A stretch of 64,000 nt of DNA. Origin: Pterobdella sp. o SKG-2022 (taxonomy: Eukaryota > Annelida > Clitellata > Hirudinida > Piscicolidae). The translations under genes were made by a program, and so were the position numbers. Below are positions 28,889 through 43,600 of the stretch, piece by piece (the first letter of the stretch is position 1; each line of letters opens with the position of its first letter). The stretch is from contig OZ038322.1 in assembly GCA_964035795.1 (NCBI GenBank), positions 14,206,711 through 14,270,710 of the forward strand, read 5' to 3'. The notes under the pieces are model-generated. The model saw nothing but the letters and a program-made list of their open reading frames with translations. It was not told the origin of the DNA and ran no database searches.

Positions 28889-30982
28889 TATCATAAGTTT
28901 TCCACAGCATTGAGAAGTTAAAATTGTAGATAAACTGAAAATTTTTGGAAACTAAATTTTCCATTAATGATTCAAAAACACTTGGAAAAAAAATTGAAAA
29001 CTTTAGAAACTTTTTTTAAAGAGTTAAATTCATGAATAATGGAGGAAGGGGAAATTTTAAAATAGTCTCAAAATGTTTACAACTTCCTGGAATTCTTTTT
29101 CTATTAATTACTTTATCTTTTAATAGAACGAAATTTTTCTTTATTTTTTAAAGCTTTCTTCTTTACAGCTGCGTGGGTTCTTTCATCTGTCTGAATTTTT
29201 ACGTTTTTTTATCATAACTTATAATTTTTTAATATTTATCATTACTTTTGTAAGAGAAATTATCATTTATCGTTTTTTTAAAAGCAAAATTCCTTATTAA
29301 TTGATTTTTAGAAATATTTTTGATATTATTTTCTAACACTTTAAATAGAACTTAATTGTGTTTTGAAATTATTCGAGAACTCATCAAACAAAACGATGCA
29401 CCTGTCATGTGCTTATCAGATTTGAAATTTCAAAACATACTTAGCATGATTTATTTATTTCTGGAAAAATACAATAAATAAAAGAAAGAAATTATCACAG
29501 TTTCGAAAAATACTTAATTTATAAAAAACACGTTTTTATAAACTAACATTTGGAAAAAATTCCGAAAATAAACAGTGAGAGCTATATCCTTTTTTAATAT
29601 CACATTATTTTCTCTTGATTCATTGAAAAAAAATTTTTTTAAGAAAATATATTAAGTTTTAGTTTATAATGAATTTTTTTTTCATAAAAAAACTCAGAGG
29701 GCTTAACTTTTTAATTAATTTTACATAGAATTAGTTTTTGGCATGAAAAAACTCGAGAGTGAAAATTTTTTATGACAAAAATTCTTTTATGAGTACGAAA
29801 TATTAATGAAAAAATTGTGTAACGAAATTTCAGTAGAACTAGCACTGATTTCTAATTTGATTCAAATATTAGTTTCAATGGAAGCCTTTAGCAAAACCTG
29901 TGTTTTATTTCATCACTTTACTCTTAGGCTAACACGTTAATCGAAGCTTAAATAATTGAAGCAATTGTATGACCATTATAAGATTAAAGAATTGCAGCTA
30001 AATTAGGAATAGTAATGAAGATTAAGATGAAAGTTAGATAGATTTTGAAACATTTCGTTAATTATTTTCAGAAATAGATCTAAACACTGTTAGAATCATT
30101 TAAAAACCTACTTATTACCAAGTGCTTTAAAAATTCTCTTATTTTGCAGCTGTTGAATGTTTTAAAGCTATCTGGAGGTTATCTTCAAATCTTTTTGTTC
30201 TAAAAAGAACTTGTGAGAAACTTCAAAATAGAAATTTATCTCCACAGTTTAATAGTTAATTTTTCTGTTCTTAAATAAATGAAAAGAATTTTTTCAGATT
30301 CATAAAATATTCCATGCAAGCTTTTCCTCATTCTACACATCTAAGCTAAGCGTTTTCTGTTCAGGTAGGAGGATTGTTTTCGCTCTTTGATACGATATAA
30401 AACTTTTTAATTACTCGGTAGATGTGCAGAAGGACCATACTTTGTAACTAAAATCAATTGGCTTTCCATGTATATGTTGTTTCTCCGCATGTTTGCCATA
30501 ATAATCATTGTTTTGTTTATGAAGTACTTGAATCATTTTTCTTCAATATTCTGGATAGTTTTTTTCAGTAAATAGAAAACTAGAAAAGTTTGGCATATTT
30601 TTCTGTTAAAGGAAGTTGAAAATTACCACATGTGGATGCCTGTAAGTTTACAAAAACTTGTCCCTTTTCATTGCAAATGAGACTACTTCATTGTGTATTT
30701 TTTTTATTCTTTGAAACATTTTCACGTTTTTGAAGTAAACATATTTCTTCAAAAAAGGACTGCTATATAAGTATTTTTCCTTCATTATGAGGGTTTTGTT
30801 GCATTGCTCATTTGTTAGACATAGTATAGATAAGTTATTTCATCATTGAAAACTGCTTCCCAAGCTACTAATATTTATAAAAAAATAGATTCTACTAAAT
30901 ATGATTTAATTTCAGCATGAAAATATTATAATTTTATCCAAATTACGTCAAACACCAAAAGTGAGAAAAATTATAGGTGCCA

Positions 30983-31002
30983 GTGTAACCTACAGGTTAC
31001 AC
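30983..31002. repeat. Perfect inverted repeat, GTGTAACC-TACA-GGTTACAC
   Basis: An 8-bp perfect stem with a 4-base spacer. A related half (GCCTACAGGTTATA) occurs at 31327-31340, so the two may mark the ends or remnants of one small element of about 350 bp. No open frame lies between them. Confidence 0.5.
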
Positions 31003-33150
31003 CTAGTTTTAAATCTTAGCTAACAAACTTATTTTTTTATCATTATTTTTTCAAAGTATATTTTTGAATAAATTTTATATTAACAGAGTTTTTTCTATAG
31101 TATAAAAATGAAGGTTTCATTTTATTTGAAGCCAATTCTTAAAGGGTGTGCACGCTTTTGAGATTTTTGCTTATGATTGCTTGCTTTAAACTAAAACCTT
31201 TGTATGGAAAACTACAGTAAGCTTGTCAAAAAAAATTATTTTAGCTGAAATAGGATTCAATAATAAAAAAACCAATGAAAAAAAATTTTTTTTCTTGAAT
31301 TTATATAGAATTTCGAACATAGCGTCGCCTACAGGTTATACTGGGCGTTAATAAGTTAAAGTGGGAATGAAAAATAATTTTTGCACTTGATAAATTCACT
31401 TTTGAAACACTTTCTTTCCGTTGAGACTAGGAACACAGTTTCATCGAGAAAAATATTTTTGACGCAGATCTGAAGAATATCTCGTTTTTTGTTTTTTTTT
31501 AGTTGAAAAGGTTGGTGTTTATAATTAATTTGATTGGGAGCATTCGACAACTCATGATTTTGTACTGAAAGTTAATTTTTAATCCTTGTCATTTCATGCC
31601 ATTGTGGAACACAACAATCTAAAAACACGTGAAAATAATAATAAACCAATATTTATTTATGAATAAAAAAATCTAATTATAAAAATATAACAACTCTCAA
31701 TATAAACTCCATAAACTTTTCGGTCATAAACCAATAAAAATGGCTTGGTCGACTCGTCCATTCAATGTTTTCAATGCGTTTTTATATCATGTCTTCCATA
31801 TAGACACAGTACAAAACCATCCTCCTTTTGAGCGTATTCCCTGCTTTTTCCTAAATACTTCAGTATTTTATACAAAAATTCTACTCATAGTTGAGCTTTT
31901 CATTTAATTTTTGCATCAAATATGATGGGTTGAACACTGCAAACTTTATCTTGAACCCTTAACCCCTTCAAGAAGGATAAAATCTTGAAGAAAAACGTCA
32001 TTTTGATGCAGTAAAGCAGCAAATAAAAGCAATTTTTCCGGTATAATATCAAATTTGAACAATATATAAAAAAAAATAACTTTTTTTGAAATTTTCTAAA
32101 AAATCAGTAATTTTTGAAAAATTTTTGCTTCGTGAAAGTTGAAAAACAAGATTTTCTTGTTTTAATATATAATAAATATGTGACTGAATATTCGGGGAAA
32201 TTGCAATTTTGATACATTTTGAAACAATTTAAAAGGCTTCTCACGGTGAAATTAAATGAAGAAGCTATATAAAAATGGTGTGAAGCAAACTCTTTCAAAA
32301 CGCTGAGAGTTTTTTACATTTTCATTATTCCAGTATACAGTTTCAGCTTATCTTCGATGGTTGTTTATAATTACATTCAGTACAATGAAATATTAAGTTT
32401 AATCTCATGATGAAACTACATGCACCAGAAAGCTTCTTTGGAATATATTATATTGTATTAAGTGTCCTTAGTGTTTCTTCAAACTAGAAAAAATACAAGT
32501 GAAAAAAAACGTTGTTTCTAGTGACTAAGTCGATTCAATTTAACCTTTACCTTTATGGTAATTCAATCAAACATCATTGGTTTCGTGAATTTTAAATCAT
32601 TTCTTTGTGTTGCTTCTGTGAGTTTCAATTATGAATAAATGTACGAGGTTATCGGTGATTGTTTAATATGTACGAATGTTTGCACTGCATTTAAATATGC
32701 CCGTAAGCCTGCTTCTTAGATGTGACAGCTAGATAACGTTGTTTTCTAGTTTTTGTAGTTTTCCGGTTTATATTTTATTTAGTTGTTATCACTATTGTTA
32801 ATTAATCTTTGTGATGATGAATGGAAAAAATAAAAAAAGATTTCAAGTCGAAGTTTCACAAAAAACTGGCGTATTTATTTTTTTTCAATGTACAATACTG
32901 TTGAAAAAATGCTTCTAACATTTCTGTATCGAAAACAATCAAGATAAATCATAAGCTTTTGGTGGCAGCGATGTTGAAACAGCTAGCCAATGTATGCGAA
33001 CTACTAAAATGCTCAAACTCAGAAAAATTGTCTATCACGCCTGAACTTAATTATTTTTTTTAAACTTTGGGGTTTTACTTATAAACTAATATAAAATTTC
33101 AAAACAACATTCATTCATTCCTTACTCGCAGGCCCTACCCTAATATGATA

Positions 33151-33290
33151 AACTAAACTAGCCTATCAACAAAAACTATTTGAATCAAACACTTTTATTA
33201 ACTGAATAATAATACCAAGCTTCTCGTAAGTTGAACTCACATTATCAAGTATAGGAACTTTTGTTTGTATACTTGATAATGTGATGCTAC
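33151..33290. mobile_element. Foldback/MITE-like element, copy 1
   Basis: The left part reads CTAAACTAGCCTATCAACAA...AACTGAATAATAATACC...AAGCTTCTCGTAAGTTGAACTC. A perfect 16-bp inverted repeat joins 33238-33253 and 33268-33283 (TATACTTGATAATGTG). The left arm matches copy 2 at 41100 closely, including its outer edge, while the right arm is truncated. Confidence 0.65.
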
Positions 33291-34667
33291 ACAAAAATTT
33301 TTGTAATTAAAAGTTTAAAAAATTATGATTTCCCGTGAAATTAAAATTTGTGTGTAAATACAATGTTTCATTTACTGACGAAATTTTCCACAAGCATACC
33401 AGCCACTCTTTAAAAAAAATATTCGAGCAGTAGACTTACGTTAGATAGCATGATGATTAGAGATGGTTAGGAAGGGTTGCTTTTGAAGTCCTGCCATGAT
33501 TAATGAGTTTACGTGCTGGTTCACTGCTGACTGAAACACACTCAATCTACTGTGAATTTTTGTTGAAAAAAAATTTTTTTGATTCTAAACTTGAAAAGGC
33601 AAGCTTCTGAATACGTCCAATTTATTTCTTGAAAAGTTACTAATTAATATTCACCAAGTCGGCCATAAGGTCACTTCAAACTAGAGATTCAGACTTTAGA
33701 TGTTCGCAATTCTTCGTGCTCATAGCGTTATTCAATGAATTTCAATAAGTAAAATTAAATTATTTTGTACTTTATTTCAATAATTTTCATTTTTTTTGAT
33801 TTTAAAAAGTTTTCAACCATGTTTTTAGAATTTTCAAAAGCTTTTAGTTAAACTAACAATCTATTTAATTTTATCTTTCTTTCATTTTCTACTCTTTATA
33901 CCTCTTTTAGTCTACTCTTTAGATATTTTAAACTTTATTGAACGTTCAATTTCTTTCCCATCACATCCATCCATTTTGCTATCACTACTTCCATGCTTAC
34001 ATTTTTCATTGTTCAGCCCCTCCCTCCTTTAACTTCCTTATGCTAAAACTTTATTTTATGCCAGTTTTTGTTTTTTTCTAGTTTCCATTGAATTTTATTT
34101 CTATTTTTATTGGATTGAGGAGTTTTGCAGATCAATAATCTTATTCGAAAAAATAAATACAAATGTTGACACCCCCGCTCAATTTAAATTTTTTGTTGGT
34201 AAAACTTGGAAAATATTTATAAACTATTATTTTAAAAAAATAATATCAAGACAAATTGTAAGTAGAAAAAAGATTTATTTTAGATTCAATTTCTTTTGTC
34301 CAACTAAAAAGGTTGGGTAGAAACGAAATGCAGCCGAAACCCTGCCGATAGCAAACTTTTAACGGGTGATTAATTGAATGTCAGCTCATTCCAAAATTTT
34401 TTGTAAAGATTGCTTCGAGAAAAATTTTAAATCAATTATTTCTTAGACATAATTATCTTAATTCAAATCATGAGAATAAAAATTACTCAAATCAAAAATA
34501 TTGAATATAATTTAAGTATGATATCACTGAGCCAATTTGAATTTTGAAAATTCGAAAATTTGTGTTTTTTTGACAAAAAACTTTTGTTTATCGAAATTGC
34601 ACCAAGAAAAAAAAATATACATAAAAATTCACGATAAAACCCTTAAAAAACACTCTTTCTCTCAGAA

Positions 34668-37600
34668 ATGGGATTGAAACTAACGACAGAGAGCGCGAAA
34701 GAAGAGTCAACGACGGACAGAAAGATCAGTGTGAGCAAGAGGCCTGTGAGACCTGAGCATGAGTTCTTGAGTGAAGAGCAGGAGGTGGTGTTTTTGTCTT
34801 TCTATTATATAAGGGTATGGAAATATAATGTGATAGAAGGATAATATTATACAACAGCAGCGTGGATAATATAATTTTATGAAAGCGTAATACAATGAGA
34901 ATGAAATATTAGAAAATGATATTGAAATAATACAACGGTTTGTAAGTATGTTCCAATGGTATGGAACATACAATAGTATGAAAACATTGATGTATTTATG
35001 CAACACAATACAAAATATTATAAAGTACAAAATAATAAAAGTACTGTAAAACGATATCATTGTTTATAACATAGTTTTTACCATTTTTTCAAAACGAGGG
35101 AGTTCTTAGATACCTTTTTTTTACACTAAAATTTTCTGTAAGTTCAACCTCATAATAATTCATTCGTAAAGATATTGAAAAAATATCTGAATTTGTCTGA
35201 ATATATATAGAGATAATTATAGATTGGAAAATAGAAGAAATAATTAGAGGCGAGTTAAAATTTCAGAAGATAATTAAATTTGTTTCAATTATTAATGTAA
35301 GAGATGTTGTTAAGAGATTGCTTCATGCTTTCTTGATTAGTTCAGTTATTCCAGTTGTGAGGAGGTCCCATGTAATCAACTAACAGTCAGTTGTGGTCGT
35401 TGTAGTTCTTTTGAAAAATTCTTTTGTTTTTTAATGGTGAAAAATAATAATGAACAAAAACAGAAATAATGAAAAACTAATTGAATAAATTTTTATTAAT
35501 GATGCAATATGATGCGGACATGATAAAAAACAACTGATCTTATTCATCTTTTGTGTTTTTACTCATCCTTAGTTTTTTTAAACTCCAAAAAATGCAATTT
35601 TTTGATAAGTTTTTAAAAAACTTTATAATTTTGTATAAATCCATTTCGTTTATATAAAATGTACACAACATGAATTCTTGTAAGGTCATTAAACATTTAG
35701 CTCACTTTTGAATAAGGGTTTTTTGAAATTTCACATAAATTGACATTTTTATATTAAATTCAAGTTTGTAAAAACAGGATATATTTGAAAAGTGAATAGA
35801 GAAAACTATAAAAGAAGACACAATCGAATGCAGAGAAAAAAATAAAGTTTATCTTTCATGAAGTTTTTCCGATTAAAAATTGAGTTTTTTCTAATATATT
35901 TTAGATTCAGATTTTGTCTATTTTCAAAATTTATCTATTTTCTCATTTTTAAGCGAAAGTTTTGGCATCATATCTGGATGGAAATAAATAATCGAGGCTG
36001 GAGATGGAAACAAAAAAAAATAAATAATATTTTTCGAAAAAATTTGAGGCTAAACTTTTGAAAACGAAGTTTAGTTTTCACGGTTTCACCAAAAATTCAA
36101 ATCAACATCGTCGTCGTTTTCATCATCGTCACATTTAATACTTTCAAAACATCATCGTTTTAGGTGGACTTTCGTGCTAGCATGAATTAGATGCACTTTT
36201 AAACACCAGAAATACTTCAAAATGCATTCAACACCCATCAACACTACAACACTTGCAGCAACAAGGAGAGGATAACTGGAGAAAATAATGGTAAGAGATA
36301 AATGGAGCAGATGATCGAATAAAGCACGATATGATCATGATTGGGAGATCTGCCTTATGGAAGAGAAAGAGGAATAGGAGAAAGAGAAAAAAAAGTAGAA
36401 AAAGGAGAAATAGGAGTAGAAAGAGAAGGAGGGGGGATGGAAGGGGAGGAGGAAAAAGAGGAAGAGGAGGAAGAGGGATATCCTCTCAAATATATGCTTG
36501 TGTCTTGATTTATATTTTCTTTCAATACTTTGTTTAAAGTGAAGGAAAAATTTATTTGAACTTGCAAAAATATAAAAGAAACAACTTGAAAGAAGGCAAA
36601 CGGACCTAAAAAGGCGATAGCATGCGAAGTTCAAAAGTGGTGTTATGCAAAAAGTGGCTCGTCCCCTTATGAGCCGATTTGACTGGTTTGCTGTGCATGA
36701 GTTTTTTTTTTCAGCTCAAAACTCAACGCTTCAATAGTTATTCCAAATTCTATTTTTTTGAGCAAATTTCAATTTCCTAATGATGATGATAGATGTGAAT
36801 GCTGCACCTAGCATTAAAATCGATTTTTGGAATGAAAAATTTCGAATTTATTAGATGTTTAATTAACTCAGTAATTCACATCCAACATGAAAAACTTAAT
36901 TTTGGAATTTATCTCATTGAACCAATTTTTTTATTTGGTAATGTGGGTTTGATTTAGGAAAAGCTTTGGAAAAATACTTTTTCGTGTTGAGCATTTATCT
37001 TAAATTTGAAAAACATGGCAGTAATTCAATAAAAAATCCCACATTAACTTCAAAAAAACTTGAATATTCATAATAACGGTAAATATAAAATCTGAAATTA
37101 TCTGATTGAACTATTTAAACAGTCAGATGTCCGTTGAAACAGCGAGGCATCAACCAATCTTTTTGAAAACATATGTTGAGCTCAAAAAAAATACGTCATG
37201 ACTAAGGGAAAAATTTGTTTTGATTATTTTTGCTATTTTCTACGATAAAAGCTATTAAAAACATAGAAAAATGATTTTTGAGATTAAAAATCATATCAAG
37301 TGTTTTTTTGAAGTTTCGCATGAAAAATTTGCTGAAATGCCCAGGTTTTTAACGTTTGACTAGTTTTTATCTGTTCAATACTTTTGGAAATTATTTTGGG
37401 AACGTTTCAATATTGTTTTATGTAATCTAATATGATTCACTATTGTTTAATACGATGTAATATGACTTAATATTCTTTGATGTTACTCATCTTACAATTT
37501 TAACGGCAAGATAAAACACAGATAAGCGATAAGCAGATGGATGAGAAAATGAGTTCTAAAAGATTTCGAAGGTTGAGTTAGTTTCAAATCTCTTTACGTG

Positions 37601-40600
37601 TGACTGAAAAATACTTGAAAAAACAAAACTGCTGTAAAATAAAACGAGGTAAGCCACACTGAAAGAATTTTGAAATCCACAAAAGTTTAAAATAATTGAG
37701 AACTCAAAAAGCCAATGACGCTAAGCAGGGATATTTCATCTTGGAAATTCAAATTTATATAGCGATTTTTATGGAAAAATTTATAGGATTTGCTACTATT
37801 AAACTCATCACTATTGCACAATTGAGCTTATCTCGGCAAAAGGGATTTGAGGACTGAAGAGATAAAGGGTCTCTGCTCGAAATCGAACCCACTCTCTCTG
37901 GGTTTGGACGTTCCAACATTGAGATAGATAAAATAGAAGATTTTTCAATTTTGAAAATATGAAAGTAATAATTCATAAGACTGAAATATTGCGAGAAGAA
38001 TTTGAATCGATACGGGAATAAAATATGCAAAACTGTCTGGTTCTTCGGGCGTTTGCTTCCACAATTTTTTTCAGGATACAAACATATTCATCATATTGAA
38101 AGTTTTGGAAGTATTGTTGGAAAAAAATAAAATTAATGAAGAAAATTGTTAATTGAATAAATACAAGAACTAGGAAATTTTGAATTAAAAACAAAGTTTT
38201 CGCAACTTTTTGTTTTTGCAACCTCAAAAAGTTGCTTTAAAAATGAAGAGAATTGAACTTTAATAGTTATTTGTGAATTTCACCATTTTGATGTGTTGAA
38301 TACTTGATTATTTTGAATTTTTTGGAAGTATTGTTGGAAAAAAATAAAATTAATGAAGAAAATTGTTAATTGAATAAATACAAGAACTAGGAAATTTTGA
38401 ATTAAAAACAAAGTTTTCGCAACTTTTTGTTTTTGCAACCTCAAAAAGTTGCTTTAAAAATGAAGAGAATTGAACTTTAATAGTTATTTGTGAATTTCAC
38501 CATTTTGATGTGTTGAATACTTGATTATTTTGAATTTTTTGAGAAGCAGCAAACTGAAAATTTTATTTTAATTAAAAAAAATTTTTTTTCAATATTTCAT
38601 ACATATGTTTTCTTTTATAGAAAAATTGAATCCAGTTTTTTGTTTGAAAAAGTATGTTTTTGAAGCTTGAAATTTCAAATGTTATGTTTTATAATCGCTT
38701 GAACAAGTTTTAAGGGACTTTAACTTTATAACGACTCTTATCAAAACTTTGCTCCTCTCTCTTTAAAGGCAATAAAAAAATCCTTTTTAAAACTTTCATT
38801 TTACTTTAGTCTTTTTCTTATTATAAAGTTCTTTATTAAATGGTAGAAAACTGAAAAAAGTTCAAGATTACTTTAAACTGAAACAAAATTTGAAGCATTT
38901 CTTTTAACGAAGCTTTTCTCAACTTTTATTTTAAACTGATAGCCCTAAATTATAAAAGTTTTCTGGTTTTGAGAAGAATTTAAAAAACTCAATCTTAACA
39001 AACTTAAATTTTACCAAAGTTAACCCATTTTTCAATTTATATAAGTTTAAAAAACTTCGGAAGTTTAAAATCGAAAAACTTTTTTTTTGTCCAAAGATTA
39101 ATTAACTTTAACTTCGGAGTAACCTTTTGTTCATCTAGAAAAAATTTTTTAACTTTGAAAGCAGTTTTTAGAAAAAATCTCTTTAAGTCGACTATATTTT
39201 AAATAATTCCAACTTCACACAAAACACCAGTTTACTTATTCGTGTTTCGGAAAGCATTTTTTTCACAACAATGCACTCACGTTCACAACAACCCCCCATA
39301 ACATTAATGCTTAAAACACCCCAGCCTACCTTCCAAGATCACATATCATGAAACTCTTAGTCCCAAAAACATCATTTTTACGATTTTTCTTTTATACATC
39401 ACCACTTTTGAAATATTACCAAAGTACTTCAAGCATAAAGATTAATTATTTTCAGTAAAATCATTTTTTAAAGTGACTTCAACTTCCATTACAAAACTTC
39501 ACTACTAATTACATTTAAAACCCGCATAACGACTTGTTATTCTTATTTGAATATCGTTTCCATCTCAACTTGGAGCTCACATGGCTTATAACTCAACAAA
39601 CCTCCTTAAATTCTTTTTTTGTTATTATTTCTTAAATACATTGAAATTGCAACAAAATTGCGAAAACTTTCAAGAGATTTAAAGGTTTTATTTTCTAAAG
39701 GTTGTTATAAAACTAACTTTTATAATCAAAACATACTCAAAACTTATGATAGATATTATTAACCTTTTACTCAACAGTACTCAACAATAAAATTATGTTT
39801 CGTAACTTGAGATGTTTCGATGAAAGCACTTTATATCAAAAAATAAATTCGAAAACAACCAAACACTTAAACTTCCATGTATGTTGTACAAAGTTTATCG
39901 TGCCAACAAAACTGTATTGTCTAAGATTTTTATGATACAAACTGTTTGTGTTTGCTCGCACCAGACCACACTCTCCAGGTCTTCTGAGAATCTAATTTTT
40001 TTATGATTGTGTAATGAAAAAAATTTCAAATAAATGTTTTGAAAATCATCAAAAATATTAACAGTTCTGTAACATCACAAAAATCTTAAAACTCATCTCT
40101 GACCTGAAATTAAAGATTATCCAGTTTTTAATTGCCTTCTTAGTAAGAAAATCAATTAATGATTGTCGACATTATTAGTGAAAAGAAAATTATATTATTT
40201 AATTGAAATATTCAAAATACCCATAATTTTTACCATAACGATTCACTTCTGGTTTTATTCATCTGCATTCCTACACTCTAGAGATCATTTGGCTGGAAAT
40301 CCGTTCAAATTAAGACTGGATCTAATTTTTAATCATTACAAATGATCCTTTGTGGAATAAATCACCGATTAAGCTAGTTGAAGCGCAGTTACTTTTCAAA
40401 AATTCTGATCTCATAAAATTTAAAATTCGCATGACTAAATTATCATTATTTATTATTCTAAATTACTTCATTTCCTATTTTTTACCTTTCGTTTTTTTGT
40501 GTAAAAAACATTTTTTGTTTGAATAAATTCTTTAAAAAAATTTTATTTTTCTAGTGGCCTTTTGTAGCCAGGTTACACTTATCAAAATTAACAATGTTTG

Positions 40601-43600
40601 TACCCAACTAAACGTATTTATAGTTGCCTTTCCAACGTCAACTACAAAATTATATTTATCACCATAATTATTTTTCATTTGTTTACAAAATGATACTTCG
40701 AAATATTTAACAACTTTGCTCTTCTTATAATCAATAAAGACTTAAGAACCAAAATGACTTTTCAAATAAATATTCATACACACAGCACTCTACCGCCAAC
40801 CACCCTACTACCACCACCAGATGGCATTGAAGGAGAGCTGGGAAGTGATAAAAAAAAAGAACATCCAATTGGTGGGCATCAATTTGTTGCTGAAAATATT
40901 CGAGATTGAACCCAAGACGAGAGACACTTTTCGAGCTTTCGAAGGGATGAGTCAGGAGCAGATCCTTAAAATGCCTATGTTTAAAAGCCATGCTATAAGG
41001 TGAGGATGGGTGGATGGATGTATTTATGAATAGATGGATTGATGAGTAGATGAATGGATGTGTGAAAAGATGAATGGATAGATGGATAAGTGGATAACTA
41101 AACTAGCCTATTAACAAAAAACAATTTTATCAAACACTTATTAGCTGAATAAAAACACGAAGCTTTTCTTAAGTTGAACTCACATTACCAAGTTACAAAC
41201 ATTCGTTTTTTACTAGTTTGTGCACTTGATAATGTAAGTTCAACTTACGAAAAGCTTTGTGTTATTATTCAGTTAATAAAAGTATTTACTAAAATTGTTT
41301 TTTGAAAAATGGATAGATAACTGAAAAGTTGATAAATTGATAATTGAGATAAGAGATAAGTAGATAAATAAATGGATAGGTGGATGGATGAAACATCCGA
41401 TGAAGAGATAGATGAATAAATAGATATAGAAAAAATGAGTAAAAAGTTAACTACCTAAATAGATAAATAATTAAATAGATGCACATTGGACGGAAATGCC
41501 AAAAATGTTAATACGAATAAATAACATGAGTAATTATATGAATGACGTGAATATAATATTGCTAAAAAAATCTATGGAAGAGTGAAAAGAATTTTATTTC
41601 TTTTCACATGTTTTACAATTGCAAAGTCTCAACCTATTAACCCATAAAAAATGATAGTTTTAAGTATAGAAAGTATTTTTAAAAAATAAATCTTTAGAAC
41701 TAAAGTTTTATGAAAATTTTGAACCATAAGCTGTTATTTCTTGCTAAATAGTTGCTTTTTTTTAAATAATGATTTTACATCACTTGTTATTTCTTCTTGG
41801 CTAATAACTTCTCTATGAGCTTTGAAAAAGTTGTCAACAGAATTTTTATCTTCGAGCTTTCTTATCAACAAACTAACCAAAAAAACAAAAATCTTTTTTA
41901 GGTTGCATTGATTGTCAAATTTTTTCAGTGCTATTTCTAATTAAAAATTTGTCTGAAGAATTTTGATGAAAATGTTTTCTGAACAAACAAATAACCCAAG
42001 CAATTATCCTTATGTGTATAGGTTTAGAACGGAAGATTTCCCGATGAAAATTTATTTGAAATTAACATCATAAAAAATGAGATTGTATAAAATTTTTTTT
42101 TGAGACATTAAAATATTTTTGAAAAAAGTTTCTATTTTTGAAACAAAATAAATTATCATTTCCGAACTAAATTTCATACAATTGGACTTATGGATTATGA
42201 TAAATTTTGACCGAAAATTGTAGTTTTGTAGTACAATAATGCATCTAAAATTTTCTTATTATGTAGATTCATGAAATCAAAAAGTTTTTCCTAGTTTTGA
42301 ATAAAAAATGAAAATTCCAAAAATCAAAATAACTGTAGTATTTTTAAAAAATCTTCTGGAGTCATATTTAAGCTAGCGAGTTTGAAATTTTCAATTTTGG
42401 GCATGTATTTTGAGACGTAATTAGAAAAGACTTAAGTGAGAAAATAATTAAAAGAGACTTAATAAATGCCTGATGTTAGAAGGGATAAGAACATTATCAA
42501 ATTTTTTTGTAATAAAATTTCTTTCCTTTAGAAAAATTACCATGGTTTTAAAAAGGTACGTTCAAAAAAATCCATTGGAAAATCTACAACATTTGAGTTT
42601 ATAATTTATTTGATGATCTTTTTAAACTTTAATTTTTTTAAGTTCAACTCTCTTGAGTTCAATTGAATGGTTTTTTAAATTTTTGTGCCATTTTAAATTT
42701 TTTTATAACCTTATAGTTTCCCATAAGTCTTTTTCAAAGTTCGAAAGAGTTGAGTTTGAAGCAAGTGGTGAGAATTTATGGCAAAATTATCAGAAAATAA
42801 TTCTCTGCTGTGATTAATTGTGGAGTTTAAATTTGAGTAGAGTTCATTTATTTGTAAAACTTTTTTAAAAACTGAAATTTTTTATTTTCTGGAAAAAAAC
42901 TTTTTGGGATAAAATATTTATAAAGAGTGGATTTTTTATCAATAAATCTTTAAATAAAGTATGTTTTACAACAATTCTCAACTCCCACAACCACACCGCA
43001 ATATACACGAATCCACATAATTTCACACAAATCACACTTCCAGCACACACACAAGCCATACCACCATCACACACCCCCAGCACACACATTAGCACACACC
43101 ACACAGATTCATGAAGGCGGTAGAGGTAACGATAGAAAACCTACACGCTCTTGATGTCATCATCATCCCCAACCTGAAGCATCTGGGACAAGTACACACC
43201 AGAATATCCTCCTTTAAAATCTGTTACCTCAAAGTGGTGGAGCAGGCTTTTGAGGAAATATGGGCAAAGATTTTGAGCGGGGAAGATATCTCTGTTCAGG
43301 GCTTTCAAGACAACTGCCTCTTTACGGAGCCTGTCAAGGTTTTGTGGATTTCATTTTTCGTGTTCTTGTATCTGTACATGTTTCATTGTTTGTGTCATTT
43401 TATTTTTTTTTATCTGTGTTTGCTCGTTTCAATTTTTGTGTGTCTCTAAGTTTCAATCTTTTTGTATTGCTTTTTTCACCACTATGTTCTTACTTGCTTT
43501 TCCAGTTTGATGGGTTTTGGGCCAATTGAGTATTAATGCAACATAATCATTGAAAAACTGCATTCATGAAAGAATGCAGATTATGAGTGTCATTATGGAG

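Larger units (their letters stand above)
24633..34667. other. Intergenic or first-intron region upstream of the globin
   Basis: About 10 kb of AT-rich sequence. I see two small tandem repeats, one dispersed repeat copy, one foldback element and a possible short exon (26855-26973), each listed separately. Other open frames are short and compositionally biased. If 24557-24632 is a 5' exon of the globin, all of this is intron. Confidence 0.4.

Noticed and set aside
36331..36634. Arg/Lys-rich and Ser/Phe-rich frames over the polypurine tract
   Set aside because: Low-complexity artefacts on both strands.
37755..38227. Two overlapping minus-strand frames
   Set aside because: Partly within the 217-bp duplication, AT-driven, with no motif or splice context.
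43260..43529. Globin exon 3 read through, or joined to TTTGATGGG after CTTTTCCAG at 43505
   Set aside because: Both end within a few codons and would drop helix H. Joining to 44733 supplies a good helix H in phase.
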